Source of the DNA: Treponema sp.
GTDB taxonomy: Bacteria > Spirochaetota > Spirochaetia > Treponematales > Treponemataceae
DNA length: 34,718 nt
Reading direction: 5' to 3'
Assembly (NCBI GenBank): GCA_017550685.1
Contig: JAFZOJ010000072.1
Location: 1 to 34,718 of the forward strand
Below are positions 1 to 7,770 of this stretch, piece after piece. A program made the translations under genes and the position numbers. The notes beneath the pieces were generated by a model that worked only from the letters and a program-made list of their open reading frames with translations, was not told the DNA's origin and did no database searches. The first letter of the stretch is position 1. Every line of letters begins with the position of its first letter.

Positions 1-282
1 ATTTACGCCGGTATAGCTCATTGTAAAAAGCGGGTCGGCAGCAACATTCAAACCAACATGCTTCATTCCACAGAAAGCACGGCGTCCTGCAAGACAGGCA
101 CCAAAAGCGCTCTCTAAGGCAACCTTTTCATTAGGTGCCCATTCACAATAAATTTCCTTAAAACGAGCAGCTTCCTCTGTAATCTCTGTACTAGGAGTTC
201 CAGGGTAGCTTGAAATAAATTCGCAGCCACCTTCAAAAAGTCCACGAGCGGCAGCCGCGTTTCCTAACATTAGTTGTTTCAT
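1..282 (-). CDS. iorA: indolepyruvate ferredoxin oxidoreductase alpha subunit, 5' part
   Basis: This is the first 94 codons of a gene that runs off the left edge. The reading frame begins MKQLMLGNAAAARGLFEGG and continues with the SYPGTPSTEITE motif, which is typical of the thiamine-diphosphate-dependent IorA subunit and related 2-oxoacid:ferredoxin oxidoreductases. A later stretch, NEKVALESAFGACLAGRRA, also fits the N-terminal pyrimidine-binding-like domain. The family normally has about 590 residues, so only the start is present. IorA with IorB oxidises aryl pyruvates from aromatic amino acids to aryl-acetyl-CoA and reduces ferredoxin in the cytoplasm of anaerobes. The ATG at 280-282 follows a weak AAGG. 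The iorB partner would be expected outside the window. Confidence 0.85.
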   Translation of the reverse strand, partial: MKQLMLGNAAAARGLFEGGCEFISSYPGTPSTEITEEAARFKEIYCEWAPNEKVALESAFGACLAGRRAFCGMKHVGLNVAADPLFTMSYTGVN

Positions 283-303
283 TTTAAACCTTATATCTAT
301 TTA

Positions 304-309
304 ATTATA
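304..309 (-). promoter_or_regulatory. probable -10 element of iorA
   Basis: The minus strand reads TATAAT here, 21 nt before the iorA start. No convincing -35 hexamer was found at the normal spacing, so the call rests on the -10 alone. The 138-bp gap 283-420 shows nothing else that stands out, and no terminator hairpin for the ATPase gene that ends at 421. Confidence 0.4.
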
Positions 310-420
310 TTGCAATTTTACAGTGATTTTTAAGAATGGTAAAGAAGAACGCAAAAGTTTTGTTTATATATAAAAATGGAAAAAAACATACTTTTGAGTT
401 GCACAATCAGGCGCAAAAAA

Positions 421-1707
421 TCAATTCCTTAAACATCCAATTGGAATTACAAAAACCCCATCCTGCCGTCTGTATGCAAACTCGGTTCCTGTTATTACAA
501 TAAGAAGGTCTGGCTCTCGCAGTTTTGGAGCATTCTTTTTTTCATTATACTCCCGAACTAGACTTTTTATTTGCAGAAGATGTCTGCTGGCTTCTTCTAT
601 TTCATTACTTCCAAGTTTAAATTCAATAAGCGCATATTTACCATCACGCAGATGAAGGACACAATCTGCTTCAAGATTATATCTGTCGTGATAATATGAA
701 ATTTTTCCACCTTGCTTTGTGCTGTATGCACGTAAATCACGCATACAAAGGCTTTCAAAAATAAAACCAAAAGCCTGTAAATCTGTCATATAATAATCAG
801 GATTAAGTCCAAGAGCAGCAACTGCAACAGAAGGATCACAGAATCCGCGTTTTTTGCCGGACCGAATTGCAGTTGCAGAACGAATAGATGGACACCAGGC
901 ATCAATATCCTGGATAATGAATAATTTTTCAAATGCCCGAATATAAGATGATAAAGTATCATGTGAAATTGTATCAGATACAGAGACAACATCTTTTAGA
1001 ATATTACTTTCTTTTGCCAAAGTTGAAATATTTCTTGCATATGATTTTAAAATCTGTGCAGCCCAGAGTGGATTTCGTTTTACACCATCTACAGTTGAAA
1101 TATCAGTTTCACACACACTGTCAATGTAATCTCTGGCAATCTGTAATTTTGCTCGATCTGTTTTTCGAGAAAACATTCCTGGCCAACCGCCCCGACAAGC
1201 TGAAAAAATTATCTGTTCAATTTGCAAATCAGACTTAGCTTCAATTTCCTTATTCGGATTTTCAAATAACTCAGAAAGCGAAACCGAACCGTTTGACTCC
1301 CCAGATTCAAAAAGACTCATGGTTTCAAGCTGCATTCGTGCTATTCTTCCAGTACCAGAATGCTTTATCTTTGATTTATCTACGGAATTTGAACCGGTAA
1401 GAATATATAATCCTGTTTCATTTCTTTCATCAACAGAAACACGAACAGCATCCCAAAGAACAGGAGCCTCCTGCCATTCATCTATGAGTCTTGGATTTTC
1501 CCCGGAAAGCAAGAGCGACGGCTTTGTTTGGGCAGTCTGAATATAACCTTCCCGTTTATCAGGGTCCTGCATTTTAATTATGCTTTTTGCATGATGTTCA
1601 GCAAGCGTAGTTTTTCCACACCATTTTGGACCTTCAATGAGAACAGCCCCACTGCATTCCAACCGGAATAACAGTTCATCATCCTGTAATCGTGATTTAT
1701 ATTCCAT
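421..1707 (-). CDS. AAA ATPase with C-terminal DUF4143 domain
   Basis: This 428-residue protein has a Walker A motif GPKWCGKT at residues 26-33, a Walker B-like LIDEWQE at 74-80 and a sensor-like LTGS at 103-106, the usual order in the AAA_14/DUF4143 family. The C-terminal half carries the DUF4143 region. Near residues 345-370 it has a spaced E...D...IEFKLG pattern that resembles a PD-(D/E)XK nuclease-like fold, as is common in this family. The cellular role of these proteins is not established; they are often present in many copies in anaerobe genomes. The gene is monocistronic. The ATG lies 6 nt after GGAG (1714-1717), and its promoter sits inside a three-copy direct repeat (1733-1792). The frame is intact. 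Family assignment is firm; function is unknown. Confidence 0.85.
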   Translation of the reverse strand: MEYKSRLQDDELLFRLECSGAVLIEGPKWCGKTTLAEHHAKSIIKMQDPDKREGYIQTAQTKPSLLLSGENPRLIDEWQEAPVLWDAVRVSVDERNETGLYILTGSNSVDKSKIKHSGTGRIARMQLETMSLFESGESNGSVSLSELFENPNKEIEAKSDLQIEQIIFSACRGGWPGMFSRKTDRAKLQIARDYIDSVCETDISTVDGVKRNPLWAAQILKSYARNISTLAKESNILKDVVSVSDTISHDTLSSYIRAFEKLFIIQDIDAWCPSIRSATAIRSGKKRGFCDPSVAVAALGLNPDYYMTDLQAFGFIFESLCMRDLRAYSTKQGGKISYYHDRYNLEADCVLHLRDGKYALIEFKLGSNEIEEASRHLLQIKSLVREYNEKKNAPKLREPDLLIVITGTEFAYRRQDGVFVIPIGCLRN

Positions 1708-1722
1708 ATCAAACTCCGATTT

Positions 1723-1751
1723 ATTTTATATCAATCGTAGTTTTTGTGCAA
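1723..1751 (-). promoter_or_regulatory. promoter of the DUF4143 ATPase gene
   Basis: On the minus strand TTGCAC (1746-1751) and TAAAAT (1723-1728) are separated by exactly 17 nt. The spacer is almost entirely filled by the repeat copy at 1733-1746, so a protein bound to that copy would cover the core promoter. The start codon follows 15 nt after the -10, with GGAG in between. Confidence 0.6.
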
Positions 1752-1792
1752 TATTAATCGTAGTTTTTGCGGTATTTTAATCGTAGTTTTTG
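1733..1792 (-). repeat. three 14-bp direct repeats, 23-bp period
   Basis: The plus-strand unit AATCGTAGTTTTTG occurs perfectly at 1733-1746, 1756-1769 and 1779-1792, each start 23 bp after the last. The 9-bp spacers differ. All copies have the same orientation (CAAAAACTACGATT towards the ATPase gene), and the proximal copy fills the -35/-10 spacer. The period is close to two helical turns, so the copies lie on one face of the DNA. This resembles a multi-site operator or iteron array; what binds it is unknown. Confidence 0.85.
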
Positions 1793-1974
1793 TGGTAGGA
1801 TAATAACATTAATTACTGTTGGTCGTAACATTTTGATGTGGGGAGGATGATGATTTCCTCCTTTTACCTCAACTTATTATATCATATTTTAAATTTATTT
1901 GGAAAATATTATCATAAAAGTTTTCAGCTGTTCTTTACCAACTCTAAAATTCTTTATTTTCCAGATAATTCTGT

Positions 1975-1980
1975 TATAAT
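1975..1980 (+). promoter_or_regulatory. extended -10 promoter for the WG-repeat gene
   Basis: TATAAT is preceded by TGT, giving an extended -10, and ends 7 nt before the ATG at 1988. No Shine-Dalgarno fits between them, so the transcript would start at or next to the ATG. The -35 region is weak. Confidence 0.55.
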
Positions 1981-1987
1981 AAGATTA

Positions 1988-2713
1988 ATGAATATTCAGA
2001 ATTTTAGGAACTTTTTGATAGTATTATTCTTCTTAATTTGTAATCCCATAAATGCAATTGAAAAGTCTAAACAAGTAAATAAAATAATTTCGTTTTCAAC
2101 AAGTCCAAATGACAGATATGAATTTTCGTTTACAGAGGAAAATGGAAATTTTTTATTCAAACAGGAGTTAAGAAAATGCTATGGTTTTTATTCAGACGTT
2201 GCAGTAGTTATTCTTATGAATTGGGATTACGCAATTCTTGATAGAGAAGGAAATATCTCCACCAAGACATTTTTACAATTAGGTCAAAGATTTTCTGAAG
2301 GTAAAAACTTTGCAAAATTCCAGGATTCAACAACAGGTGTAGTTGATGCTCAAGGAAACATCTTGTTTAAGATAGATGTAAAATCAACAGATGGATATCT
2401 TGATGCAACAGATTTTTATGCAGGCCGGGCAATTATCAAAAACTCAGAAACTACTTATGCACTTATTGATGATAAAGGCAACATTATTAAGATTTTTAAT
2501 AATATAAGTTATCCAAGATATTTTTCTTGTGGTCTTTCTCTTGTACAAATTAAGGTGAATAATAAGCCGCAATATAATTATTTAAATACAGAAGGAAATT
2601 TCATTTCCAAAATTAACTTTGATGAAGCTCATGATTTTGAAAACGACTATGCCTTGGTAAAATCTGGATGTGAAACATTTTATATAAACACAGATGGTGT
2701 CTGGGTAAAATAA
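1988..2713 (+). CDS. secreted WG-repeat-like protein
   Basis: From ATG 1988 the protein has 241 residues. It starts with a signal peptide (MNIQNFRNFLIVLFFLI..., likely cut after NPINA), so it is exported to the periplasm or outer surface. The body contains degenerate repeats of the WG (KWG) type, with returning turns such as LDREGN, VDAQGN, IDDKGN, LNTEGN and INTDGV at about 25-45 residue intervals; these are thought to form beta-rich folds. The function is unknown. The reading frame can be extended to GTG 1838, but that adds 50 residues without a signal peptide at the front, and the promoter at 1975-1980 would then lie inside the gene, so 1988 is preferred. It is coupled to the next gene by a TAATG overlap. 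Confidence 0.65.
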   Translation: MNIQNFRNFLIVLFFLICNPINAIEKSKQVNKIISFSTSPNDRYEFSFTEENGNFLFKQELRKCYGFYSDVAVVILMNWDYAILDREGNISTKTFLQLGQRFSEGKNFAKFQDSTTGVVDAQGNILFKIDVKSTDGYLDATDFYAGRAIIKNSETTYALIDDKGNIIKIFNNISYPRYFSCGLSLVQIKVNNKPQYNYLNTEGNFISKINFDEAHDFENDYALVKSGCETFYINTDGVWVK

Positions 2714-2940
2714 TGAAAAATAAAAAGTCTGTAATGTTTGTATTATGTCTATTCTTTCTTGTGTCATGCGCATCAGCTAAATCTTTTGATGTAATTGAGA
2801 ACTACGAAACAATGAATTTTGAAATTCTAGTAAACAATCAGATAAAATATAAACTTCCTTTTTCAAGATATTGCGGATATCAGCCAGTTGGAAATAGATG
2901 TTATTTCATAGAAAAAACTCATGTTCATGGTATAATATAA
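2713..2940 (+). CDS. small putative lipoprotein
   Basis: This 75-residue frame starts at an ATG that shares its A with the stop codon of the WG-repeat gene (TAATG), so translation is probably coupled. Its N-terminus is a lipoprotein signal peptide with the lipobox LVSC, giving a mature protein anchored at Cys19. The mature part is short and shows no recognised domain. The frame ends just where a promoter-like TATAAT occurs (2931-2936), and no further gene follows. It could be a complete small lipoprotein or the remaining 5' part of a longer gene that has decayed. Confidence 0.5.
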   Translation: MKNKKSVMFVLCLFFLVSCASAKSFDVIENYETMNFEILVNNQIKYKLPFSRYCGYQPVGNRCYFIEKTHVHGII

Positions 2941-3001
2941 CTATGAGAAGAAGTTCAACAGTTTGAGATAGTTTGATATTTCAATAAAACATAGAAAAGA
3001 T

Positions 3002-3040
3002 TAAAAAAAATCAGTTGTTAAGAATTACTTAACAACTGAT
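3002..3040 (-). terminator. rho-independent terminator of the acyl-CoA synthetase gene
   Basis: A perfect 13-bp inverted repeat (3010-3022 with 3028-3040, core CAGTTGTTAAG) encloses a 5-nt loop. On the minus strand it is followed directly by a run of eight T (3010-3003). It lies 17 nt after the stop of the minus-strand synthetase gene. Nothing else of note was seen in 2941-3057 apart from the promoter-like box at 2931. Confidence 0.85.
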
Positions 3041-3057
3041 TGCAATGCGCAAATCCT

Positions 3058-4695
3058 TTACTGTTTCATAACCGCAAACGGATCTTCAGTTCTGTACAAC
3101 TGACGCAGCTTTGGCTTTTCGATTTTTCCTGTTGGGTTACGTGGAACAGGAGCGAAAATCAGCTTGCGTGGGCGCTTGTATTTTGGAAGTTCAAGACAGA
3201 ACTCATTTACCTGGTCTTCAGTCAAAGTCATTCCTTCTTTAACTTCAATAACTGCGGCAGAAATTTCGCCAAGGCGCTTGTCGGCAAGACCGATAACTGC
3301 AACGTCTTTTATCTGATCCATCTTGCGTAAGAAGTCTTCAATCTGAACAGGGTAAATGTTTTCACCACCGGAAATGATAACATCCTTCTTGCGGTCAACC
3401 AAAGTGATAAAGCCGTCGCTGTCCATCTGAGCCATATCGCCGGTGTAGAGCCAGCCTTCTTTATCAAGAACTTCGGCAGTAGCTTCAGGATTCTTGTAAT
3501 ATTCAACCATAACGCCAGGGCCTTTAACTGCAAGTTCACCAACGTCGCCCTGAGCAACTTCCTTGCGGTTTTCGTCAACAATCTTGCACTGCCAGCCGTA
3601 ACCTGGAATACCGATTGCACCAACCTTGTTTACGTTCCCAACGCCAAGGTGAACACATCCTGGTCCAATAGATTCAGACAAACCGTAGTTTGTATCATAT
3701 TCATGTTTAGGGAAGTATTTGAGCCAGTCTGCTACAAGCTTGCGTGGAATTGGTTGAGCACCCATATGTGTGAGGCGCCACTGGCTAAGATGATAATCTT
3801 CAAGCTTGATTTCTCCACGGTCGAGTGCATCAAGAATATCCTGTGCCCAAGGAACGAGCATCCATACGATTGTACAACGCTCTTCGCTTACTGCTTTGAT
3901 TACAGGCTCCGGCTTTGTACCACGGAGCAATACTGCCTTGCCGCCACTGATAAGCGAACCAAACCAGTGCATCTTGGCACCTGTATGATAAAGCGGCGGA
4001 ATACAAAGGAATACATCATCCTTTGTCTGACCGTGGTGTGCCTGCTCGCAGGCTGCAGAATGCATTAAAGCCTGATGGCGGTGGAGGATTGCCTTAGGGA
4101 AACCTGTTGTACCGCTCGAAAAATAAATTGCACCAAAGTCGTTATCAGAAACAACGATGTGCGGATTTTCAGAAGAAAAATTCATTACAGACATAAAGTA
4201 GCTGTCTGCAAAAGTTGGAGCCATTCCCTCTCCTACAAAAACAAGCAGACGGTGTGCAATAATTTTATCTGTAATTGATTCAAGACGCCCGATAAATTCA
4301 GGACCAAAAAATAAAACAGAAACATCTGCAAGGTTCAGACAATATTCAATTTCGTCAGAAGCATAGCGGAAGTTCAAAGGTACGGCGAGGGCACCGGTCT
4401 TAAGGATACCAAAATAAATAGGCAGCCATTCAAGACAGTTCATCATAAGAATACCAACCTTGTCTCCCTTCTTAACGCCACGGTCCAAAAGATAATGTGC
4501 GCAGCGGTTTGCCTTTTCATTAAAAATGCGCCAGTTAATTTCACGGCGGTAAGGCAGGTTAGGCTCGGGCTGAGTAAGGTCATAATCCTTCCAGGTAATA
4601 CGTCGGTTTTCCTTAACCTCTGGGTTCAATTCTACAAGCGCGCAGTCAGTAGCATAGATTTCTGCGTTTCGTTCAAGATATTGTGTGATTGGCAT
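3058..4695 (-). CDS. AMP-forming acyl-CoA synthetase (FadD-like)
   Basis: This 545-residue enzyme belongs to the ANL superfamily, which activates carboxylic acids with ATP and CoA via an acyl-adenylate. Motifs occur in the expected order: the phosphate loop YFSSGTTGFPK at 191-201, the adenine-binding NYGLSES at 336-342, the YTGD motif at 417-420, the hinge region DRKKDVIISGGENIYP at 434-449, and the catalytic lysine in PTGKIEK near residue 524. Full length and motif order suggest a working enzyme. The substrate cannot be read from sequence; medium- or long-chain fatty acids, or an aryl acid linked to iorA metabolism, are possible. The ATG follows AAGGA by 7 nt. The gene has its own promoter and terminator. 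Confidence 0.85.
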   Translation of the reverse strand: MPITQYLERNAEIYATDCALVELNPEVKENRRITWKDYDLTQPEPNLPYRREINWRIFNEKANRCAHYLLDRGVKKGDKVGILMMNCLEWLPIYFGILKTGALAVPLNFRYASDEIEYCLNLADVSVLFFGPEFIGRLESITDKIIAHRLLVFVGEGMAPTFADSYFMSVMNFSSENPHIVVSDNDFGAIYFSSGTTGFPKAILHRHQALMHSAACEQAHHGQTKDDVFLCIPPLYHTGAKMHWFGSLISGGKAVLLRGTKPEPVIKAVSEERCTIVWMLVPWAQDILDALDRGEIKLEDYHLSQWRLTHMGAQPIPRKLVADWLKYFPKHEYDTNYGLSESIGPGCVHLGVGNVNKVGAIGIPGYGWQCKIVDENRKEVAQGDVGELAVKGPGVMVEYYKNPEATAEVLDKEGWLYTGDMAQMDSDGFITLVDRKKDVIISGGENIYPVQIEDFLRKMDQIKDVAVIGLADKRLGEISAAVIEVKEGMTLTEDQVNEFCLELPKYKRPRKLIFAPVPRNPTGKIEKPKLRQLYRTEDPFAVMKQ

Positions 4696-4730
4696 GTCGA
4701 GTTCCTTTTTAATGATAAAATAGTAAAAAC

Positions 4731-4759
4731 ATTATAATAGAAAGAATCGTTTCTGTGAA
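4731..4759 (-). promoter_or_regulatory. promoter of the acyl-CoA synthetase gene
   Basis: The minus strand carries TTCACA (4754-4759), a 17-nt spacer and TATAAT (4731-4736). The start codon lies 35 nt further on and has a Shine-Dalgarno, so this transcript has a normal leader. Confidence 0.7.
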
Positions 4760-4809
4760 TAGTATGTGATAGTAACTTATTGAACCTGCCATATATAAAA
4801 ACACATTGT

Positions 4810-4963
4810 AAAAAAAAGACGCGAGGGAACAAAACGGGCTTCAAAATGACTCTGTTTGTTGATGCCGCGAGAGCGGCATTTAATAGTTCCACTACAACAA
4901 ACAGCGTCAAGCGGGCTAGCCCGCGCTTTTGAAGACCGTTTTGTGACCGGGAGGCTTTTTTTT
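4810..4963 (+). repeat. 154-bp structured inverted-repeat element (MITE-like or structured RNA)
   Basis: The element runs from a run of eight A (4810-4817) to a run of eight T (4956-4963). Its outer 37 bp on each side form an imperfect terminal inverted repeat; the inner 17 bp (4830-4846 with 4927-4943) match at all but one position. Inside, TGAC plus CTGTTTGTTG (4847-4861) pairs with CAACAAACAG plus GTCA (4895-4909). The tip is a 7-bp hairpin closed by a GAGA loop (4862-4879), and a second hairpin GCGGG-CTAG-CCCGC occupies 4911-4924. The result is a branched fold. TA dinucleotides stand at both outer borders (4809-4810 and 4963-4964). It lies between two divergent promoters, where no terminator is needed. 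This fills most of the 326-bp gap 4696-5021. Confidence 0.65.
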
Positions 4964-5021
4964 ATAAATGAATTCATGTTATTCAATGGCAGATTCTGTT
5001 ATTCTATGTTATCATAATAAT

Positions 5022-6815
5022 ATGTTTATAAACAAACTCAACCAGTTATATAAACCAAAACGAATCCTCTACTACATGGACGCAACCGCAGAGCAGATCG
5101 AGGCGTTTTACAAAGGCGATGTTCCGGACGCAATCGCTCAATATTCAAACGCATTTGGAACCTATGATTACCCGGGTGTGTTTTTTGTGGATGGGCTGGA
5201 GAAGGAAGTAATTGGTATTGAGTTCAGGCCAAATGATGAGCGCGTACAGTATCCGGATGGCCTTAAAACATTCGAACTTGATCCTTCGTTTTTTTATTCG
5301 GTAGAAATTGATGATGATGTCCAGATCAACTTAGAGTTTATAAAGGATTTATTTGCACAGATTGCAGCCGAAGATAATGCGCACAGACCCTACAGCGACC
5401 TTTATATAAATGAAAATCCAGGTAGCATAGGTGTTTTTCACGGATACAAAAAAAACAGGCTTTTACACGAATGGAAGCTTGTAAGCGACAAGGCAGTCTA
5501 TTTAATGTGTGATGATTTTTCAAAGTTTGAAAAGGAAACACTTTATAAATCAGCTTTTACCGATTTTATAACAGGCACTTATAACTGGAATCATCTTGAA
5601 GCATATCTTGAAGTTCCTGCCGATAAGGGAATTGCAGATTATGCGTTTGCGCATTTTGACGTTAAAGAGTTCCGTGTAATAAATGAAGTATATGGTCATA
5701 TTGCAGCTAATAAGGTTTTGAACAATATAGTCCGCGCAATGAATGAATCTGATTTTATCTATGCAAGTGCCCGCTGCCATAACGACAATTTTGCAATGCT
5801 CTTTAAGGATATGCCCGAAAAGGAACTCATTGCAAAGCTCAAGGATTTTTTTGAAAAGCTTTCTGTTCTTGAAGAAGATCCTTTTTATAAAATCTACTAT
5901 AAGTGTGGTGTTGTTCCGATGCAGCGTGCCATGCTTTCCGGGAACCGTGTTGCCGATGCCGCAAAAATGGCCCAGGGCATGTGTACAAATCAAAAGGGTA
6001 CCGAAATTGTCATTTACACGGATAAAATGCACGATGACCTTGCGTGGGGTAATTACATCAAAGCCTACATAGAAACTGCAATTGAACAGGACGAGTTTGT
6101 TGTTTACCTCCAGCCAAAGTTTGATATTAAAAAAGAAACAATAAAAGGTGCCGAAGCCTTAATCCGCTGGAACTACAAAAACAAAGAGTTCCTGCCGCCT
6201 TACAGATTTATTCCGTTCTTTGAAAAGGACGGTTCAATCGGCAAAATTGATGATATTGTTTTGAAAAAGGTTTGTGCTGCCATGGCCCGCTGGAAAAAAG
6301 AAGGCAAGCCGCTTTATCCGATTTCTGTAAACCTTTCGCGCAGCCGTTTGTATGATGAAGATCTGATTGATAATCTTGTCGGCATTGTAGATTCCTTTGG
6401 AGTAGACCACAGCCTGATCGATTTTGAGCTTACAGAAAGCGCAACCTACGACAACATGGAACACATGCTCAGTGTTCTTCGTGAGCTCCGCAACAAGGGC
6501 TTTAAAATTTCCATGGATGATTTTGGAACCGGCTATTCATCACTTTCGCTGCTTACACAGATGCCGATTGATACATTAAAAATTGACAAAAGCTTTGTGG
6601 ACAACGTTGCAACCGTCAGTGAACGCCAGGAGGATATTATTGTCCTTCGTCATATCATCACACTTGCAAAAGAGCTTGGCTTTGTATGCCTTGCCGAAGG
6701 TGCCGAAAGCAAGCCGCAGGTAGACCGTCTTAGAGAGCTTGGCTGCGAAATCATTCAGGGCTATTACTACAGTAAGCCTGTTCCAATTTCGGAATATGAA
6801 GAAAAATATCTGTAA
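5022..6815 (+). CDS. EAL-domain c-di-GMP phosphodiesterase with degenerate GGDEF
   Basis: From ATG 5022 the protein has 597 residues and no membrane segment. Residues 1 to about 170 are an unrecognised N-terminal region. The middle (about 175-330) is a GGDEF fold whose signature is CHNDNF at 252-257, so cyclase activity is very probably lost. The C-terminal EAL domain looks active: EALIRW at 378-383, SVNLSRSRL, FELTES, the metal-binding DDFGTGYSS from residue 499, DTLKIDKSF, and AEGAES followed by QGYYYSKPVP. EAL enzymes hydrolyse cyclic di-GMP to pGpG, which usually affects motility and adhesion. The degenerate GGDEF could serve as a GTP or c-di-GMP sensor. An upstream in-frame ATG at 4968 exists, but 5022 or MDATAEQ at 5076 look more natural. 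Confidence 0.85.
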   Translation: MFINKLNQLYKPKRILYYMDATAEQIEAFYKGDVPDAIAQYSNAFGTYDYPGVFFVDGLEKEVIGIEFRPNDERVQYPDGLKTFELDPSFFYSVEIDDDVQINLEFIKDLFAQIAAEDNAHRPYSDLYINENPGSIGVFHGYKKNRLLHEWKLVSDKAVYLMCDDFSKFEKETLYKSAFTDFITGTYNWNHLEAYLEVPADKGIADYAFAHFDVKEFRVINEVYGHIAANKVLNNIVRAMNESDFIYASARCHNDNFAMLFKDMPEKELIAKLKDFFEKLSVLEEDPFYKIYYKCGVVPMQRAMLSGNRVADAAKMAQGMCTNQKGTEIVIYTDKMHDDLAWGNYIKAYIETAIEQDEFVVYLQPKFDIKKETIKGAEALIRWNYKNKEFLPPYRFIPFFEKDGSIGKIDDIVLKKVCAAMARWKKEGKPLYPISVNLSRSRLYDEDLIDNLVGIVDSFGVDHSLIDFELTESATYDNMEHMLSVLRELRNKGFKISMDDFGTGYSSLSLLTQMPIDTLKIDKSFVDNVATVSERQEDIIVLRHIITLAKELGFVCLAEGAESKPQVDRLRELGCEIIQGYYYSKPVPISEYEEKYL

Positions 6816-6856
6816 AAAACTCTGAATACAACACCTCACAGCACGCAAGAATACTG

Positions 6857-6885
6857 TTGAACATCTCCCTTTTCTTCTATAAAAT
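6857..6885 (+). promoter_or_regulatory. promoter of hisG, leaderless type
   Basis: TTGAAC (6857-6862) and TAAAAT (6880-6885) are separated by 17 nt. The hisG ATG follows after only 6 nt with no Shine-Dalgarno, so the mRNA probably starts at the ATG. The rest of 6816-6891 shows no terminator for the phosphodiesterase gene. Confidence 0.6.
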
Positions 6886-6891
6886 GAACTT

Positions 6892-7764
6892 ATGGACAAA
6901 TTAAAAATTTTACTGGCCAAGGGCCGCATTTATGAATCGGTTTATGAACTTTTGAGTGACGTGGGCATTTCTATTTCTTTGCCCGACAGAACATATTTCC
7001 CAACTACAAATCAGGAAGACCTGGCTTTTCAGGTTGTTAAGCCTCAGATTACCAGCCTTTTGCTTGCCAAAAACAAGGCAGATCTGGGCTTTAGCGGTAA
7101 GGACTGGGTTTACGAAAACGGCGTACAGGATGATGTTGTAGAAATCATGGATCTGGGCTTTGACCCGGTACGTATTGTTGCCGCAATCCCGGATACAAAA
7201 GATCTGGACACCCTGTTAAAGTCGCCTGTTACAATTGCAACAGAATATCAGGCACTTAGCCGTAAATGGGTTGAAGATAAAAAGATTGACGGTTCAATTT
7301 TCCGTACCTGGGGAACTTCCGAAGGCTTTGTTCAGGATACAGAAGATTCTATCGCACAGATTTTGATTGATAATACTTCGACAGGTTCTTCTCTCCGTGC
7401 AAACCGCCTTAAGATTGTAGACACCCTGATGGAAAGCTCAACCCGCATGTATGCTTCGCGCAAGGCTATGGAAGATTCTGCTAAAAAACAGAAAATCCTT
7501 GAGCTCAAAATGCTTTTTGAAACAGTTTTGAACGCACGCAACCGTGTAATGCTCGAAATGAATGTTTCCAAGGCAGATTTTGACAAGCTTATAAAGGGCA
7601 TTCCTGCAATGAAGAGCCCTACGGTTTCTCCTTTGTTCAACGACGACGGATTTGCCGTAAAAATTGCAGTGAAAAAATCTGAGGTGCCGGTGCTCCTGCC
7701 AAAGCTGCAGTCTCTTGGAGCCACCGACATTGTTGAATACGAATTAAGAAAGGTGATGCTGTAG
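6892..7764 (+). CDS. hisG: ATP phosphoribosyltransferase, long form
   Basis: HisG catalyses the first step of histidine synthesis, joining ATP and PRPP. The 290-residue length is that of the long (HisZ-independent) form. It opens with LKILLAKGRIYESVYELL, contains the ADLGFSGKDWVYE segment, and has the PRPP-binding loop region around DTEDSIAQILIDNTSTGSS. The C-terminal part from about residue 215 (RVMLEMNVSKADFDKLIKG to the end) matches the PII-like regulatory domain through which histidine inhibits the long form. It is the first gene of hisG-hisB-rnhA. No his attenuator or leader peptide can fit, since the promoter abuts the start codon; control by feedback is therefore likely. Confidence 0.93.
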   Translation: MDKLKILLAKGRIYESVYELLSDVGISISLPDRTYFPTTNQEDLAFQVVKPQITSLLLAKNKADLGFSGKDWVYENGVQDDVVEIMDLGFDPVRIVAAIPDTKDLDTLLKSPVTIATEYQALSRKWVEDKKIDGSIFRTWGTSEGFVQDTEDSIAQILIDNTSTGSSLRANRLKIVDTLMESSTRMYASRKAMEDSAKKQKILELKMLFETVLNARNRVMLEMNVSKADFDKLIKGIPAMKSPTVSPLFNDDGFAVKIAVKKSEVPVLLPKLQSLGATDIVEYELRKVML

Positions 7765-7770
7765 AACAGA

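Noticed and set aside
1842..1865. GGAGGA/TCCTCC hairpin followed by TTTT
   Set aside because: The stem is only 6 bp with an 8-nt loop and no gene ends just upstream on the plus strand, so it is not called a terminator.
4780..4809. Possible plus-strand promoter in front of the 154-bp element
   Set aside because: TTGAAC (4780-4785) and the TATA-rich stretch (4791-4800) are too close together to make a promoter, so no dedicated small-RNA promoter is claimed.
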